Below, in pieces: positions 11,794-24,480 of a stretch of DNA of 64,000 nucleotides. Position 1 is the stretch's first letter; every line of letters begins with the position of its first letter. A model generated the notes under the pieces. The model was not told the DNA's origin. It worked only from the letters and a program-made list of their open reading frames with translations, and searched no databases. The position numbers were made by a program, and so were the translations under genes. This stretch comes from Channallabes apus (Eukaryota > Chordata > Actinopteri > Siluriformes > Clariidae), in NCBI GenBank assembly GCA_030522415.1, contig CM060124.1, forward strand, positions 23,174,454 through 23,238,453, read 5' to 3'.

Positions 11794-11960
11794 CGGCAAA
11801 ATTTTATCGGAAAAATAAACAAGAAATCTCTCTAAAGACAGTCGATTGAGCGACATACTAATGGAATCACTGCTGTAAAGTAAAAATAAAAAAATTAACC
11901 TGCACTTTACTTTTGAAAAGAATTACGACAGAGCAGTGTTTCTGTGTAGAGAAGAGAGAA

Positions 11961-11991
<31 letters not shown>

Positions 11992-12473
11992 CTGTGAAGG
12001 CGAAAGTAGGAGGGGTCTCTGTGTGTGTGTATGGGGGGGGGGGGGATTGGGGTAGGAGGCACAGTGTCCAATGATGCACGCGCACACAGACTGAGCCTTG
12101 ATTAGAGAGAGAAAATGGACTTTTAACCTCTCTAATGAGACTTGCTTTTGCGCTGTACACACACACACTTACAGACACAAAATGAAAGATAGTTTATGTG
12201 CACACACGGTCACAGTGTTATAGTAACCAGTACACGCGTGCACGGAAGCTGATTATATACCAGATTATTCCAGTTATACGGAAGTTGATTATACCAGCAT
12301 TAAGACCCAGCAGGGGAGACGATTACCCACAATTACGCAGCACAAGAGAAACAAAAACCGTTGGCTCAGTTGTGATCATGTGACGCTCGGTGTCAAAAAA
12401 AGAAGCGCATGCGTGATACATGATACTCGGTACTCGCAAACCGCGTTACTTGCAATCCGAGGTTTCACTGTAT
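11417..12473. mobile_element. non-autonomous DNA repeat with (CA)n/(TG)n runs
   Basis: A common fish repeat: AAATTAACCTGCACTTTAC occurs twice (about 11,580 and 11,895), each followed by a degenerate dinucleotide-rich segment. The right end reads ATCCGAGGTTTCACTGTA at about 12,456-12,473. Microsatellites of CA or TG type lie at about 11,655-11,670, 11,747-11,791 and 11,965-11,990. The left end is not defined. Open frames here are only translated microsatellites. Confidence 0.6.
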
Positions 12474-12890
12474 AGAGTACGCATGTTTTCAAATGTATAC
12501 GTTTTAAAAAGAATTTTAAATGAAAGATTTTCAGTTTCATTTTTGGTTTTTCGGCAAGTGCATCCTAAATTTTCGGTTTTGGCCTAGAATTGTCATTTCG
12601 GTGCATCACTACTTAAAACTCTAGCGACACAGATCCATACCAGCAACATGGCATAGGTCAATGATGATTAAAAAATACCTGTGTCCTCATATTATCCGGC
12701 TCGATGAACTGGGAGGCTTCAGAACTATGCATTTGGGTTTTTGGATGTCAGGTAAAACAAAACGTATCATTATTTTTTATAATGTGTATATTTTACCACT
12801 ACTGAAATAGGAGAATGAGGTTGCAAAAATGCAGAACTCTCAAAATGAGCATATTATTATTTGTATTACATGTATTTTAGTCTTAGAAAC
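12474..12890. other. no feature recognised
   Basis: A+T-rich sequence after the end of the DNA repeat. Nothing coding or repetitive was identified. Confidence 0.35.
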
Positions 12891-12913
12891 AACTAAAAAT
12901 AACAATAAAAACA

Positions 12914-13040
12914 CGTATTGTGTATTGTATTGTGTATTTCTATGTATTCTTTGCGTATGTGACCCAATTTTTTTTCGTTGTATTGTGTATTGTATTGTAT
13001 TGTATTGTGTATTGTATTGTATTGTATTGTATTGTGCATC
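12914..13040. repeat. TGTAT-type microsatellite and a 34-bp direct duplication
   Basis: Runs of GTATT and TGTATTGTAT units occupy two blocks. The unit ATTCTTTGCGTATGTGACCC is repeated at about 12,946 and 13,048, so the microsatellite seems to have been duplicated with its flank. The open frames on both strands are artefacts of the repeat. Confidence 0.85.
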
Positions 13041-13474
13041 TCTGTGTATTCTTTGCGTATGTGACCCAATTTATTTTTTTTGGGCAATCATGTTTATATA
13101 GTTGGTTAAATAAAATAAAATCCAGTTCCAAATCTAGTATCGCCTATTTTGTTTTGAAAAAAGGATGCATCCCTATATATGTTTATAAAGAAATTGCAAA
13201 ACAAAAATTGGCTAGAAAACTCATCATTCATCACATTGTTTTTAGTTGAATGTTGTCAAGTTTATCATGTTCATTCTGTTACAGTATATTGAAATATTAA
13301 TACATATCAAAACTTTTCAGAATTTCAAAACATATGTACACAGCCACCTTCACCAGTAAATAATTTTGCTAACATGCGCTCATTAAATGCTACTCTCCGA
13401 TGACAGGGTGGACATGTCTGCATAGATTTTGCCACATTTTGGATTAAAAAAAAAAAATCAGTAGTCTTATCCCA

Positions 13475-13787
13475 CTCACTCACTCGGTCTATCCTGTATA
13501 CAGGGTTGGTGGGGTCCTGGAGCCTATTCCAGGAGACTTACTGCACAAGGTACACCCTGGACAGGATGTCAATTCACTGAAGAGCACACACACACTATGG
13601 TCAATTTCGGAACGGCAATTAGCCTAATCTGCATGTTGTTGGAATGTGGGAGGAAACCGGAACACACGAAGGAAATCCACCAAGCATGGGAAGAAAATGC
13701 AAACTCCATGCACACAGAGGCGGGAATCGAATCCAAGCCCTGGAGGTGCAAGGCAACAGTGCTAACCACTAAGCCACCATGCCACCC
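13475..13787 (-). mobile_element. tRNA-derived SINE, degraded copy
   Basis: Minus-strand copy of the main SINE in this window. It is recognised by AGTGGTTAGCACTGTTGCCT near its 5' end, CATGGAGTTTGCATTTTC in the middle, and the tail CTCCAGGACCCC. It is diverged from the copies at 30.9 and 42.4 kb. The 3' end lacks the usual CATT repeat. Confidence 0.85.
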
Positions 13788-14515
13788 AAACATTTCTTAT
13801 TACGTAAATAAATGTTAAGAAGGGGCTAATACATCTTTGTTAAAATGCACAGTTTATAATCACTATGCAAGGAAAATGTGAAAAAAAAACTTAGAATTCA
13901 TCAATGACAAGGAAGACATATTTTGGGATTTGTTCGTACAGTACATTGTCATTGCCCGCATGCAGTTTGATTATAAAAAGTGCTGGAGCTAAATCAACAT
14001 GCATTTCTAACAACCTAAAGTCTATTTAATAAAAGTAATAAGAAGTAAAATGAATAATCTCAGCTTTTTCTTTTGTGAATTATGAGGTCTCAAAGGCACT
14101 TTATAGTGATATTGACCCAGATAAAGTGTGCTGTTCTTTTATGACTTGGTATAACACAAAATGTCCAAAGTCCAGAGTCTCATTTCAGCATTCCTTATCT
14201 CATGCAAATATATTTTTTTCATATATAATACATGTACATAAGCTAAATTCTCCTAAGTCACACTGGTTTGTTTGAACAATCGACATCCAAACAATTCTCA
14301 ACAAATCAACATATCTTGCTCACAAAGCAAGTCACGCTCCAGTTTCTTTTTCCCTTTACACACACAAACACACAGTTACCATTTTAGAAGAGTCAAATGA
14401 TTAGGCTGCATCAAGCAAAGAAAGCAACTAAGGTGATTTGCAATTTGGAACTTGTTTAAGAACCCTTCAACAAAACATGGATGGTGCATACATACAGAGA
14501 ATTGAAATTACGCTA
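13788..14515. other. no feature recognised
   Basis: A+T-rich sequence without clear repeats or exons. Confidence 0.35.
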
Positions 14516-14690
14516 CTACCTGGACTCCATATTAACATCAATTAACATCAACTGTTATAGCTGAACAGCCTGCCACCTAACACACTGTATAAATGCAGAT
14601 CATTTCCTGCTATCTGTTTCACCCAGATGAGGATGGGTTCCCTGTTGAGTCTGGTTCCTCTCAAGGTTTCTTCCTATTACCATCTCAATT
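14516..14690 (+). mobile_element. L2 LINE 3'-UTR fragment
   Basis: Nearly identical to 6,896-7,070 of the L2 element: AACACACTGTATAAATGCAG and TTTCACCCAGATGAGGATGG are shared. It stops at CTATTACCATCTCA, so both ends are truncated. No coding sequence is present. Confidence 0.9.
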
Positions 14691-15737
14691 GTCATTTAAT
14701 TAAATTAAATGACATTAAGTTTAATTGTCATCCCAACCATATACAGTTCAGTACACAGTGAACCGTTCCTCCAGGACCAAGGTGCCACATACATCCAACA
14801 TAAATTAACAACACAACTCTACCGGAACCAGCTAGCTAACTAAGAGACCTAATTAGCTGACTAGCTCAGATATGACAGATTTACATATTTTATTTTTAAG
14901 TTAACCTAAAACTACTTCTATACAAAAAAAGAGACAGCAATAGACAACAGACAACAAAGTGCACGTGCAAATGTGCAAACAAAGAGCTACAGTACAGAGT
15001 GACAAACACAACAATGGTTCCTCAAGGAATAGCTTTCCTACAAAAGACTACTACAAAACAGACTACCAGAAGTCTCCAAAAATGTTTAAGTTGTATATGT
15101 CTCACTGGAGAACATTAACTTATCACCGTCTTTTTGACCAAAGCAAGAACCCTTCAGGCACCGCACTTCCCTAATTTCCCAACATGGAATGTTAACCTTG
15201 TAGTCACAAGTCATAACACCTCCCAACCCAGGCCCACGCTATACTTAAGAAAGGTCAAGTACAGTTTGGTCAAATTTACTAAGATTAATTACTTTATTTT
15301 ATTTAATTTGTTTAATATAAATATACAAAATTTTACCATTATTTACTTGAGTGGAAATTCTGTTCTTAACTTAAACATGTTGATACATTAATAAAGTTTT
15401 TCAGTGTAGAGGCAAAACTGAAAGCGGTCTCTCTAAAGCTTTTTTGCTGGAAGAATGGATTGACCTGGTGCTTGAACCTAGGTTTCTGCTTAATGTACAT
15501 CACCCACATTTGTTACCAATATCTTACAGAACTTACAGAATTTGATAAGAGCTTCTGCGTGTTTGTTGCTATACCCATTACATGCCATGCAGTACTGTTT
15601 GGTGCAGAGGGTGGCAATTTGAATATTGTATCAACTTTTTATCTGCCATAGGGAAAAGACATTGGGATCATCCTTGAGAATACCATACTGGGCAGGCTGT
15701 GGCATGTCCTCCTTAAGGGAATTACAGGCATGCTGTG
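14691..15737. other. no feature recognised
   Basis: Mostly unique sequence. An ATTTAATTAAATTAAATGAC inverted stretch lies at about 14,693-14,725. Open frames at 14,959-15,174, 15,134-15,391 and 15,460-15,651 show no recognisable domain. Confidence 0.35.
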
Positions 15738-15742
15738 CTAGG

Positions 15743-16118
15743 TGTAAGGGTTCACCCCTAGAGGGCGCCACTGCGTCCTTTATTTGGTTGTAGTTTGTTT
15801 GTTACTGTGTGTCTATACTTCAGTTCCCAGACTGCACCTCGGTCAGGTGACGTATGCCGGCACCTGAACCGAGGAAGGCAATTAGAAAGACTATAAATAG
15901 TCAGTTTAAGTTGTAGATTTTGTGTTGCATTAATCGTCGTTAGGTTTGTGTATGTTTATTTGAGTTTATTTGCGTATTAGAAACTACTAGGTGCTCTCAG
16001 AAAGAGCTTATGTTTGTTTTCTGTTTGTGTAACTTAAATAAACCTTATTATTGAACTGCCAGCTCGCCTCCTGCATTTATGCCACAAAATCGCCGACACA
16101 CACCCTAGCACCGTGACA
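15743..16118 (+). mobile_element. solo LTR of a Ty3/gypsy-type retrotransposon, 376 bp
   Basis: The element starts TGTAAGGGTTCACCCC and ends GCACCGTGACA, flanked by a perfect 5-bp duplication CTAGG (15,738-15,742 and 16,119-16,123). A TATA-like CTATAAATAG at about 15,891 and an AATAAACC poly-A signal at about 16,036 lie where an LTR promoter and terminator would be. It is the most compact of three related solo LTRs. No internal retroelement sequence remains. Confidence 0.92.
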
Positions 16119-16123
16119 CTAGG

Positions 16124-18938
16124 AAGTATGCACTGTCCTCAAGAGACAAAGTCTGTGTGATTTCTACCAGCCCAGGGGATTAAGGGACAAATTAAAAATC
16201 TCTGGTCTTATTAAGCTATTTCAGATCTGATGCATACCACCATATCTTATGGCGGCCAGATGCAATTGTAATGTGGAATTTACTGATAATGAGAGCAAGA
16301 TGAATTCTGATGTGTACTGTATATTATCTACACAGATTTAGCCAAATGACCTTACTATACAGCGCTTCACAGTACAGACACACAATGACATGAAGCTTAC
16401 TACAAAATCAAAACAAGTCTATTTCTAATGACTATTTCCTAAGAACAAGCACAAACTTAACACAGCGACAGTAAAGGTCTGATAGATAATTACTAAAGAA
16501 ACAGTGCATCATGATATTCATGGGTTTAAAACTCCAGGTATTTATTGATTGCAAATGGTTTTTAAACAAGTGTTATTAAAATGAAATTACTGATTATTCG
16601 ATTATATTTTAAGTGGAGAACAATTATATAGAATGCTGTCATTTCTGCACTGTTTATCCGATTCAACTCCCATGTACTGTAGTAGAAATAACTGGACCTA
16701 ACTGAATATCCAATAGTATATCAATGCCAGTTTCTCAGGTGAAGTAGTTTGGACGTTGCGACATGCCAATTGAACTTTTTTTTATTCAAACATTTTTTCT
16801 AATTACCTAGGTAATGTCTTTAGTTTGAGAAAGGTTGTTTAGGAACCCAAAGGAATGGCTGTTTATTTCCTGGCCTGAATAAGCTTGTTGGTTAAACAGT
16901 AGAGAAGGTGAGAGGAGAAGGGGACTTGTGGCCTGAAAGGGGTCATTAGGTGTGGCCTCTCTGGTGGATGTGTGACCTATAACAGCATGAAAAATATGAA
17001 AGAGATCATGTGTGAGACCTCCATCTCTGTTGGGAAAAGGTTTTCTACTTTTTCCATCTATGTGGCTTCTTTCTCTCTTCTCTTAAACTGAAAAATTGTG
17101 GACCTCCACAAATCTGGTTAATTTTTGGGAACAATTTCCAAATGCCCACTGGTACTGTACCACATTCGTCTATAGCAGCAATACTACACAAGTATAAACA
17201 TCATGGGAACACAAGGTCATCATATTGCATCATAAGGAAGGAGATGCATACTTTGGTACAAATTAATTCCAGAACAACAGCATAGGATATTGTGAAAACC
17301 CTGGAGTAAACTGGCATAACAGTACCAAGTATAGACATAGTACAAGTTCAAGACCAATATAGACACAACATGAACGGCTGCTCAGCAAGGAAGAAGCCAC
17401 TGCTCCAAAAACAGTAAGACCGCTTTTTGCAGCTGCACATGGGGGCAAAGGAGAAATGTCCTCCGTTATGATTGAACAAATGTTGAACTCTTATGCCTTA
17501 ATGACCAAAGAATGCTGTGCATTGTGTTTTTTTTTTTTTTGTATGACACTAATAATGGTCTAGAGAAGATGCATGAAGATGCTGTTTTTGTTGTTGCTGT
17601 GGATGAACAGAGCATGTACAGTATGAGAAATCATTTGGAAGCAGTTTTTAACAGACATTGAGCTTAAACCCAAACTCCGCGTTAACTAACCAACCCTGAC
17701 CTGTAAAATACAAGAGTTTACTTCAATCAATTCTGAGTCAAGTTAAAGCCAATCAATAGAACGCAGATAACATGAGTTACCGTGGCAACACAAGGGAAAA
17801 AACCCACATACTGCTCCCAAGTAGCTTTAGAAATATTAATGAATACTTATGCAGAATAAGTATATACTGTATTTAAGGAAAAAGAAAAAAACATGCTTCA
17901 CATAATACACTTAGGCTATATTGAATATAAGAATATATAAAACATACAAGTATAAGATATGAGAAATATGAGATGATCTGATCTGATATTCTATTATAAT
18001 AATGCAGCTGCAGCTAAACAAGCAGAAAACATACTTGTCAGCAACACAAGATGAAATATACAAATATATACGTAATTCATCCAGGTAAGGTATAATTTAA
18101 TTAAATATGTGCACATAACCGGTTTTTAAGTCATTAATGTATTTTCTTGTTAGAGCATTTTCAGCCACCCTAACACTGCCAGTATTTAATATTGTTTATT
18201 ATAAAGCAACACCCAAAATCATGAAGATCTACACAATAGGCTATTAAATAATGATATTTATATCTTTTGTGTGTTAATTTTAGCTCAGTGATGGCCACAT
18301 ATCCATCTTAGACACAACTTGGCTCTGATTTTCTTGTAGCACTTCAATTATTTGTAATTACTTTAACTGCTACACTTTTTGTGTTTCTTAGTTATCCTGC
18401 AGGACAATTTTGGGTGATTATGAGTTGTATGTGTGAAAAATTGTGATGTGGGCTGAACACTGCTGTAAAAACATTTTTTTTAATTAGGATGGAGCACTTT
18501 TCTGGGTAAAGTTATAATTTAGCTGGCTATCCTTGTTCATGGGTGGAGGATTCTGCCATACTAGAGGTCCATGCAGCTGTGTGTCCTCTTAATACTTCAC
18601 AATTTATTTCATAATGTGCTGGGGTAGAAGAGAGAGATTTTTTTTTTTTACAGGATCATGATGAAGACCTGTGAGCTAAACAGAGTGTGGGAATATCCAG
18701 AGAGGCCTGTTTGGATGTACATATTATATAAAAAAATTAACAGTTGATGATAATATAACTTGAAATTACAACAAAGAAGAGAGTCTTTAAGTTCTCACTT
18801 AAATCATTAACATGCAGTTCAGCATAGAAATAGAAATGCAACTGTTGGAACACCAGTTAAAGGTTGCTACAGGTTAATGATGTTACTTATTTTGGCAACA
18901 TAAAATATTAATAACTGTTTATAAAAAAAAACGTCATT
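16124..18938. other. intronic DNA, no feature recognised
   Basis: About 2.8 kb of A+T-rich sequence. I scanned the minus strand for exon 62 (a WW-domain start ending in a YYIN-like tail before a GT donor) without a convincing hit. A poly-T run lies at about 17,527-17,540. Confidence 0.4.
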
Positions 18939-18954
18939 AAAAGAGGTAATAGTC

Positions 18955-19443
18955 GGCCTCTGAGTGGTGCAGTGGGAAAGCGCTCGCCCTATCATCCGGA
19001 GATCGCTGGTTCGAACCTCGGGTGATGCTGTTTTCCTCTCACAGCTGGAGGCACAGAGAGAACTGATTGGCCGAGCTCTCTCGGGGGGAGGGGGCTGGGG
19101 GTAAGGGGGGATGAGAGGTACTTGTGCTCCCACATTAACCATGGCTCTACAGCCAATCAGGGGCGTCTGTGAGCTCGCACGCGGAAGGAGCGGCTAGCGC
19201 TTTCCTCCGAGTGTGTTACTCCGCCCCTAATGGTGCGTGAGCAAGCAGTTCGAAAAGATGTGTTTGGCTGACGTCAAGCTGTTCGGAGGAAACACGTGAT
19301 AGTCTTCGCCCTCCCGACTGAGTGGTAGTGGTAGCCTTAATGTGGGAGCCCCCTAGCAACGGGGAGGAATTGGCCACGACTAAATTAGGGAGAAAATTGG
19401 AAAGCCCCCCCCCCCCCCCCCACAAAATAAAAAAAAATTAAAA
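18955..19443 (+). mobile_element. tRNA-derived SINE with intact target-site duplication
   Basis: The 5' head contains a pol III A-box-like GAGTGGTGCAGTGGG and a B-box GGTTCGAACCT. The body is G+C-rich and ends in a C run and A-rich tail. A perfect 16-bp duplication AAAAGAGGTAATAGTC lies at 18,939-18,954 and 19,444-19,459. The clean duplication suggests a fairly recent insertion. This family differs from the other SINEs in the window. Confidence 0.92.
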
Positions 19444-19459
19444 AAAAGAGGTAATAGTC

Positions 19460-20289
19460 AATCAGAAATGATGGGACAGTGTCTCTGAATGCTTTTCCAT
19501 CTTGTGTATCCATCTTGTGCATCAGTATCAGTATCAGGGTCAGTCACTGTGTTTTCAGTAAGTGTTTCATTGTGAGAGTCACATCTCACAGCCTGACACA
19601 GGGTTGCCTTGGAAACCTGCCAGCATCACTGATGTTAAACAGAAACTTCAGTTGGGAATGAAATGCAAGACACAGTATTAGTTCTGAACTGAGAGCATGG
19701 CCATGATGCTTCACATAAGCAATATAACAGATGAGAGTATTTTTTAGATAAATAATTGTGCAGAAAAATGTTAATATTCAAACATAATTATAATGGGATT
19801 ATGAAACATCCCAGCAAGGTGTGATATGTTCAAGAGTTTTTCTGCTTCAATATCTACTGTCTTTTTAAGAAAAGCACACACCATGTCTGAAGGGGAGGAG
19901 AAACTTTGGATAAATTTAAGTAGACCCTCTTCTGTTGCTCAAGCAACTGACTCTGAGATGACCTGAACTGCTTTTAATTTCCATGAAATTAGACTCAATT
20001 AACACTGAATTTTCCCTAAACTCAATTTCTGAAATACCCTAAGACCTTTTCCAACAGCCAGTAGACATGGACATTAATGTATACACAAACTCTGTCACCA
20101 ACTATATCAGTGTGTGCATGGGAAACACAATTCCTAAAGCCTGTACAAGATCCTCCCCAATCCATAAAAATGGTAACTTGAGATGAACACAATCTACATG
20201 TTTGGTTTGAGACAAGCAACACGTTCCCTGTAGTGAAATTACTGGCAGCAACAATGGTCATTAACCATTTCTGTCGCTGATGTCGTCAG
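19460..20289. other. no feature recognised
   Basis: Unique-looking intronic sequence. A 79-codon open frame at 20,022-20,261 (minus) includes VCVYINV, superficially like the end of exon 62, but lacks the rest of the exon and any donor. Confidence 0.4.
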
Positions 20290-20520
20290 ATTCTTCAGGA
20301 TGGTCAACCCATGAAAGCAACCAGGTTCTGATGACGTTCATGGCCATGTCCTCAAAGCATGTGCCAGACAGCTAGCAGAGGTTTTTACAGACATATTTTA
20401 TCTCTCCATAAGTCTGACTGTGATCCCAACATGCTTTTAAGAAGACCACCATTCTTCCTGTCCCCAAGATGACTGCAGCCAGATGCCTAAATGACTACTG
20501 TAGCTTTGACATGCACAGTC
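20290..20520 (+). mobile_element. non-LTR reverse transcriptase fragment
   Basis: With one frameshift near 20,437 the plus strand encodes DDVHGHVLKACARQLAEVFT, DIFYLSISLTVIPTCF, KKTTILPVPKMTAARCLNDY. This is the N-terminal part of a fish CR1/Rex1-like reverse transcriptase, as in PVPKxxxxxxLNDYRPVALT. The copy is a short, broken remnant. The clade assignment is tentative. Confidence 0.7.
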
Positions 20521-20589
20521 AAGAAGCACTGCTAGTCAAAACCACATTTGTTCCCCCTTTCTGGCCACCATTGACCCGCTCCTATATGC

Positions 20590-20860
20590 AGTATAAAGTA
20601 CTGTGCAAAAACCTAGGCACATATTAACTTTAGTACATATTTTGATATTTGTCTATGTTTTTATTATTTTATTATTTACAAGACCATTAAATAATTCCAA
20701 ATAACAAATAAATAACATTATAGAAGAATATTTGCATACCAGCTGTTTTGCTGCACAAGTCTGTATACTGTATAACATTACTGATTATTTTAAAGTAAAG
20801 ACTTTTCACACCAAATATAGACTGTTTATCTGTTACTCTTTTTTAAGGCATTTCTGATTA
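20590..20860. mobile_element. Tc1/mariner terminal fragment
   Basis: AGTACTGTGCAAAAACCTAG at about 20,599 matches the style of a Tc1-like terminal repeat (CAGTACTGTGCAAAAGTCTT-like). No transposase or opposite end was found. Confidence 0.5.
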
Positions 20861-20871
20861 ATTTTTTTGTA

Positions 20872-22414
20872 CAGTCGTGGGCAAAAGTTTTAAGAATGAC
20901 ACAAATATTAGTTTTCACAAAGTTTGCTGCTAAACTGCTTTTAGATCTTTGTTTCAGTTGTTTCTGTGATGTACTGAAATATAATTACAAGCACTTCATA
21001 CGTTTCAAAGGCTTTTATCTACAATTACATGACATTTATGCAAAGAGTCAGTATTTGCAGTGTTGGCCCTTCTTTTTCAGGACCTCTGCAATTCGACTGG
21101 ACTCTCAATCAACTTCTGGGCCAAATCCTGACTGATAGCAACCCATTCTTTCATAATCACTTCTTGGAGTTTGTCAGAATTAGTGGGTTTTTGTTTGTCC
21201 AGCCGCCTCTTGAGGATTGACCACAAATCAATGGGATTAAGATCTGCGGAGTTTCCAGGACATGGACCCAAAATTTCAACGTTTTAGTCCCCGAGCCACT
21301 TAGTTATCACTTTTGCCTTATGGCACGGTGCTCCATCGTGCTGGAAAATGCAACATTCTTCACCAAACTGTTGTTGGATTGTTGGAAGAAGTTGCTATTG
21401 GAAGGTGTTTTGGTACCATTCTTTATTCATGGCTGTGTTTTGGGGCAAAATTGTGAGTGAGCCCACTCCCTTGGATGAGAAGCAACCCCACACATGAATG
21501 GTCTCAGGATGCTTTACTGTTGGCATGACACAGGACTGATGGTAGCGCTCACCTTTTCTTCTCTGGACAAGCCTTGTTCCAGATGCCCCAAACAATCGGA
21601 AAGAGGCTTCATCTGAGAATATGACTTTGCCCCAGTCCTCAGCAGTCCATTCACCATACTTTCTACAGAAGATCAATCTGTCCCTGATGTTTTTTTTTGG
21701 AGAGAAGTGGGTTCTTTGCTGCCCTTCTTGACACCAGGCCATCTTCCAAAAGTCTTCGCCTCACTGTGCGTGCAGATTCGCTCACACCTGCCTGCTGCTA
21801 TTCCTGAGCAGCTCTGCACTGGTGGCGCTCCGATCCAGCTGAATCCTCTTTAGGAGACGATCCTGGCGCTTACTGGACTTTCTTGGACACCCTGAAGCCT
21901 TCTTAACAAGAATTGAACCTCTTTCATTGAAGTTCTTGAGAATCCTATAAATTGTTGATTTAGGTGCAATCTTAGTAGCCACAATATTCTTGCCTGTGAA
22001 GCCATTTTTATGCAATGCAATGATGGCTGCGCACGTTTCTTTGCAGGTCACCATGGTTAACAATGGAAGAACAATGATTTTAAGCATCACCCTCCTTTTA
22101 ACATGTCAAGTCTCCCATTCTAACCCAATCAGCCTGACATAATGATCTCCAGCCTTGTGCTCGTCAACATTCACACCTGAGTTAACAAGACGATTACTGA
22201 AATGATCTTAGCAGGTCCTTTAATGACAGCAATGAAATGCAGTGGAAAGGCTTTTTTGGGGATTAAGTTAATTTTCATGGTAAAGAAGGACTATGCAATT
22301 CACCTGATCACTCAACATTCTGCAGTATATGCAAATTGCTATTATAAAAACTTAAGCAGCAACTTTTCCAATTTTTAATATTTATGCAACTCTCAAAACT
22401 TTTGGCCATGAGTG
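20872..22414 (-). pseudogene. Tc1-like transposon with broken transposase
   Basis: Terminal repeats CAGTCGTGGGCAAAAGTTTT (left) and CACTCATGGCCAAAAGTTTT (right, reverse complement) bound about 1.54 kb. The minus strand carries transposase pieces: a helix-turn-helix part with STIRILKNFNERGS-like sequence at 21,782-22,090, then WGKVIFSDEASFRLFG and HVWGCFSSKGVGSLTI at 21,395-21,742, then SADLNPIDLWSILKRRLDKQ at 21,077-21,271. The DDE parts are in different frames with stops, so it is dead. The right TA duplication is eroded. Confidence 0.9.
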
Positions 22415-22806
22415 AATATATACTGTAAGTAAAACAAGTGTTAGGTTTTACTAAGCGTGATGGAGAATATGAGTGTTTCTAGTCACAATATATTGCCTTC
22501 TTTATAATATTCCTGAGTAATGTTATTTATTTATCAATTCATGGTTAGTTATGTTTGGAATTGTGAATGATTTTTAGACATAATAATGGCGACATGATAA
22601 ACATACTATACACAACCAAATTTTTACTAAACATAATATGGTACATAAGATATTTCCACAGCACTAAATACACATATACACAGTATATATAAAGTATATA
22701 TTTAAGTCCTGTGTAAAGCAGACCCAAAATATAGCCAAGCTTCTTTCATGTTTTGCAATATAGGTACTGTGCCATTATTTTATTTTTTTTTGCTCTGTGA
22801 ACATCC
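22415..22806. other. no feature recognised
   Basis: Short A+T-rich spacer between two DNA elements, containing TATA-rich runs only. Confidence 0.35.
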
Positions 22807-22814
22807 ATCTAATG

Positions 22815-23484
22815 CAGGGCCATAGATTTAGTGTGGACGGAGGGGATGTGTCCCCACCAATATCCTTCGACCATTGACCATTGAAACGTCCCCACCAATA
22901 ATTTAATCCACTTATAAAAAAAATTAAAAAATTGTGCTGTCAACATTAACCTAGACACGCAGAAAGGGATAAATCACGTTCTCTCCTTGAGTCCTCCCGC
23001 CCCCAAAACACATGAACATTTTGATTGTCTGTGCCTTTCCCTGCTATCATGTGAGAGGATATGGCTGTGTTCAGATACAAGCAGCGCCAAATGCAGTGGA
23101 GTAAGAAGGTGTGTTGGGTGACATACATGTGAGGATGGTGGAAGCAAAAAAAAAAAAAAAGAAGAAGAAGCTGGACATAAGGAGCTTTTTTTTTTCAAAG
23201 AAAAGTGGGTCACTTCAAGTTCGCTAGTGAATCCATCAAAGTAACGACAACAATTAACGTTAATGTTAGTGTTTTTTTTTTTTTTACCGCTTTGACGCAC
23301 TTTCATTATAGCAGGGCAGGCTATAGTCTGTGAATACGGACTTAAAACTAACAGCAGATTAAACAGCTAAATGTAAAAGTATAAATATGATCCCTGTTAG
23401 TCTCCTAATCTAGTGACGACTGTTTGTCAGGGGGGGTTGGAGTCATAGGTCCCCACCAATGTCCAGAGCAAATCTACGCCCTTG
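22815..23484. mobile_element. non-autonomous hAT element, 670 bp
   Basis: The ends are imperfect inverted repeats: CAGGGCCATAGATTTAGTGT (left) and CAAGGGCGTAGATTTGCTCT (right, reverse complement). A perfect 8-bp duplication ATCTAATG flanks it (22,807-22,814 and 23,485-23,492), as expected for hAT transposition. GTCCCCACCAAT occurs near both ends. No transposase was found. Open frames on the minus strand are poly-A/T driven. Confidence 0.88.
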
Positions 23485-23492
23485 ATCTAATG

Positions 23493-24050
23493 TGATCAAC
23501 CTTCACAAACTCAACCAGTGGTTACACACTCAACCAATTATTCTTAAGATAATGCACCAACAAGACTAACAATATTCACTGACATATTTGTATTCATACA
23601 GTCAGAAACATCAAATGACTTGAAGACTTGTCTTGGAGTTTCAAACAGCACCAGAAGTCTTTTAAAATTAAATAGGAATATAGTGAAGAAAAGTTCTTTC
23701 AGCAATTTTACCTTGTTGTGAACTTGACCCTATTTGGATCAAATCCAGAATATAATCACTTCTTCTGTGATACAATGGTAAATCCTAATGTGAAATTTTG
23801 ATTATTGAGACAATTGAGGAAATGCAAAAATCAAGCTTGCTATGAAGTAAAATGAACGGTCCATTCACACAGGCACAGGCACATACTGTACCTCACACCG
23901 TACCCAAGTCAGGACAATAATCGAACTATATCCTATTTTTTGATATTGCTTCTTGAGGCATACATTTATCCAATCTGTTTGTAAGTAAGAAATAGCCAAA
24001 TGCAATTTCCAATATAAATGTATACATAATTATCATGACTACAGTATATA
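23493..24050. other. no feature recognised
   Basis: A+T-rich spacer between DNA elements; no exon or repeat identified. Confidence 0.35.
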
Positions 24051-24480
24051 CACAACCGTTCAAAAGTTTTAGAACACTTGCAAATTTCTTTTTTTAATTT
24101 TTTTGTTTAGTGATTTATTTTCTACATTCTACAACAATACTGTGGATTTCAAAACTATAAAATAACACATATGGAATTAGGTAATTACGTAACAACAAAA
24201 AAACCAGTTAGTTGTTATTTTAAGACACAGAGGTCAGCCTTTCTGTAATAGTTCTTGCAAGAACAGTATTGTCAAGTGCATTTACAAAATCCGTCAAGCA
24301 CCATAATGAAACTGTCTCTCATTAAGGCCGTCCCAGGAGGACGAGACCAAAACCTACAGTACCTCTGCTGTTCAGACATGGTCCTGCATTCCTCAGGTGG
24401 TCTTTATGAAAACCAGTTTCATCAAGGTGCTTGATGGGTTTTGCAAAAATACTGTCCTTGTAAAAACTGCTGACCTTCAT
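24051..24480 (-). pseudogene. truncated Tc1-like element
   Basis: The left end CACAACCGTTCAAAAGTTTT is a Tc1-type terminus. Further in, the plus-strand text TCCCAGGAGGACGAGACC is the complement of decayed N-terminal transposase coding sequence. The remaining transposase and the other terminus are missing. Confidence 0.65.

Noticed and set aside
12829..13249. Cys/Tyr/Ile-rich frames on both strands
   Set aside because: They are translations of the TGTAT microsatellite.
20022..20261. Minus-strand frame containing VCVYINV as a possible exon 62
   Set aside because: The resemblance to the VPYYIN ending is only a few residues; no donor follows AA at the expected place and the preceding WW-domain residues are absent.
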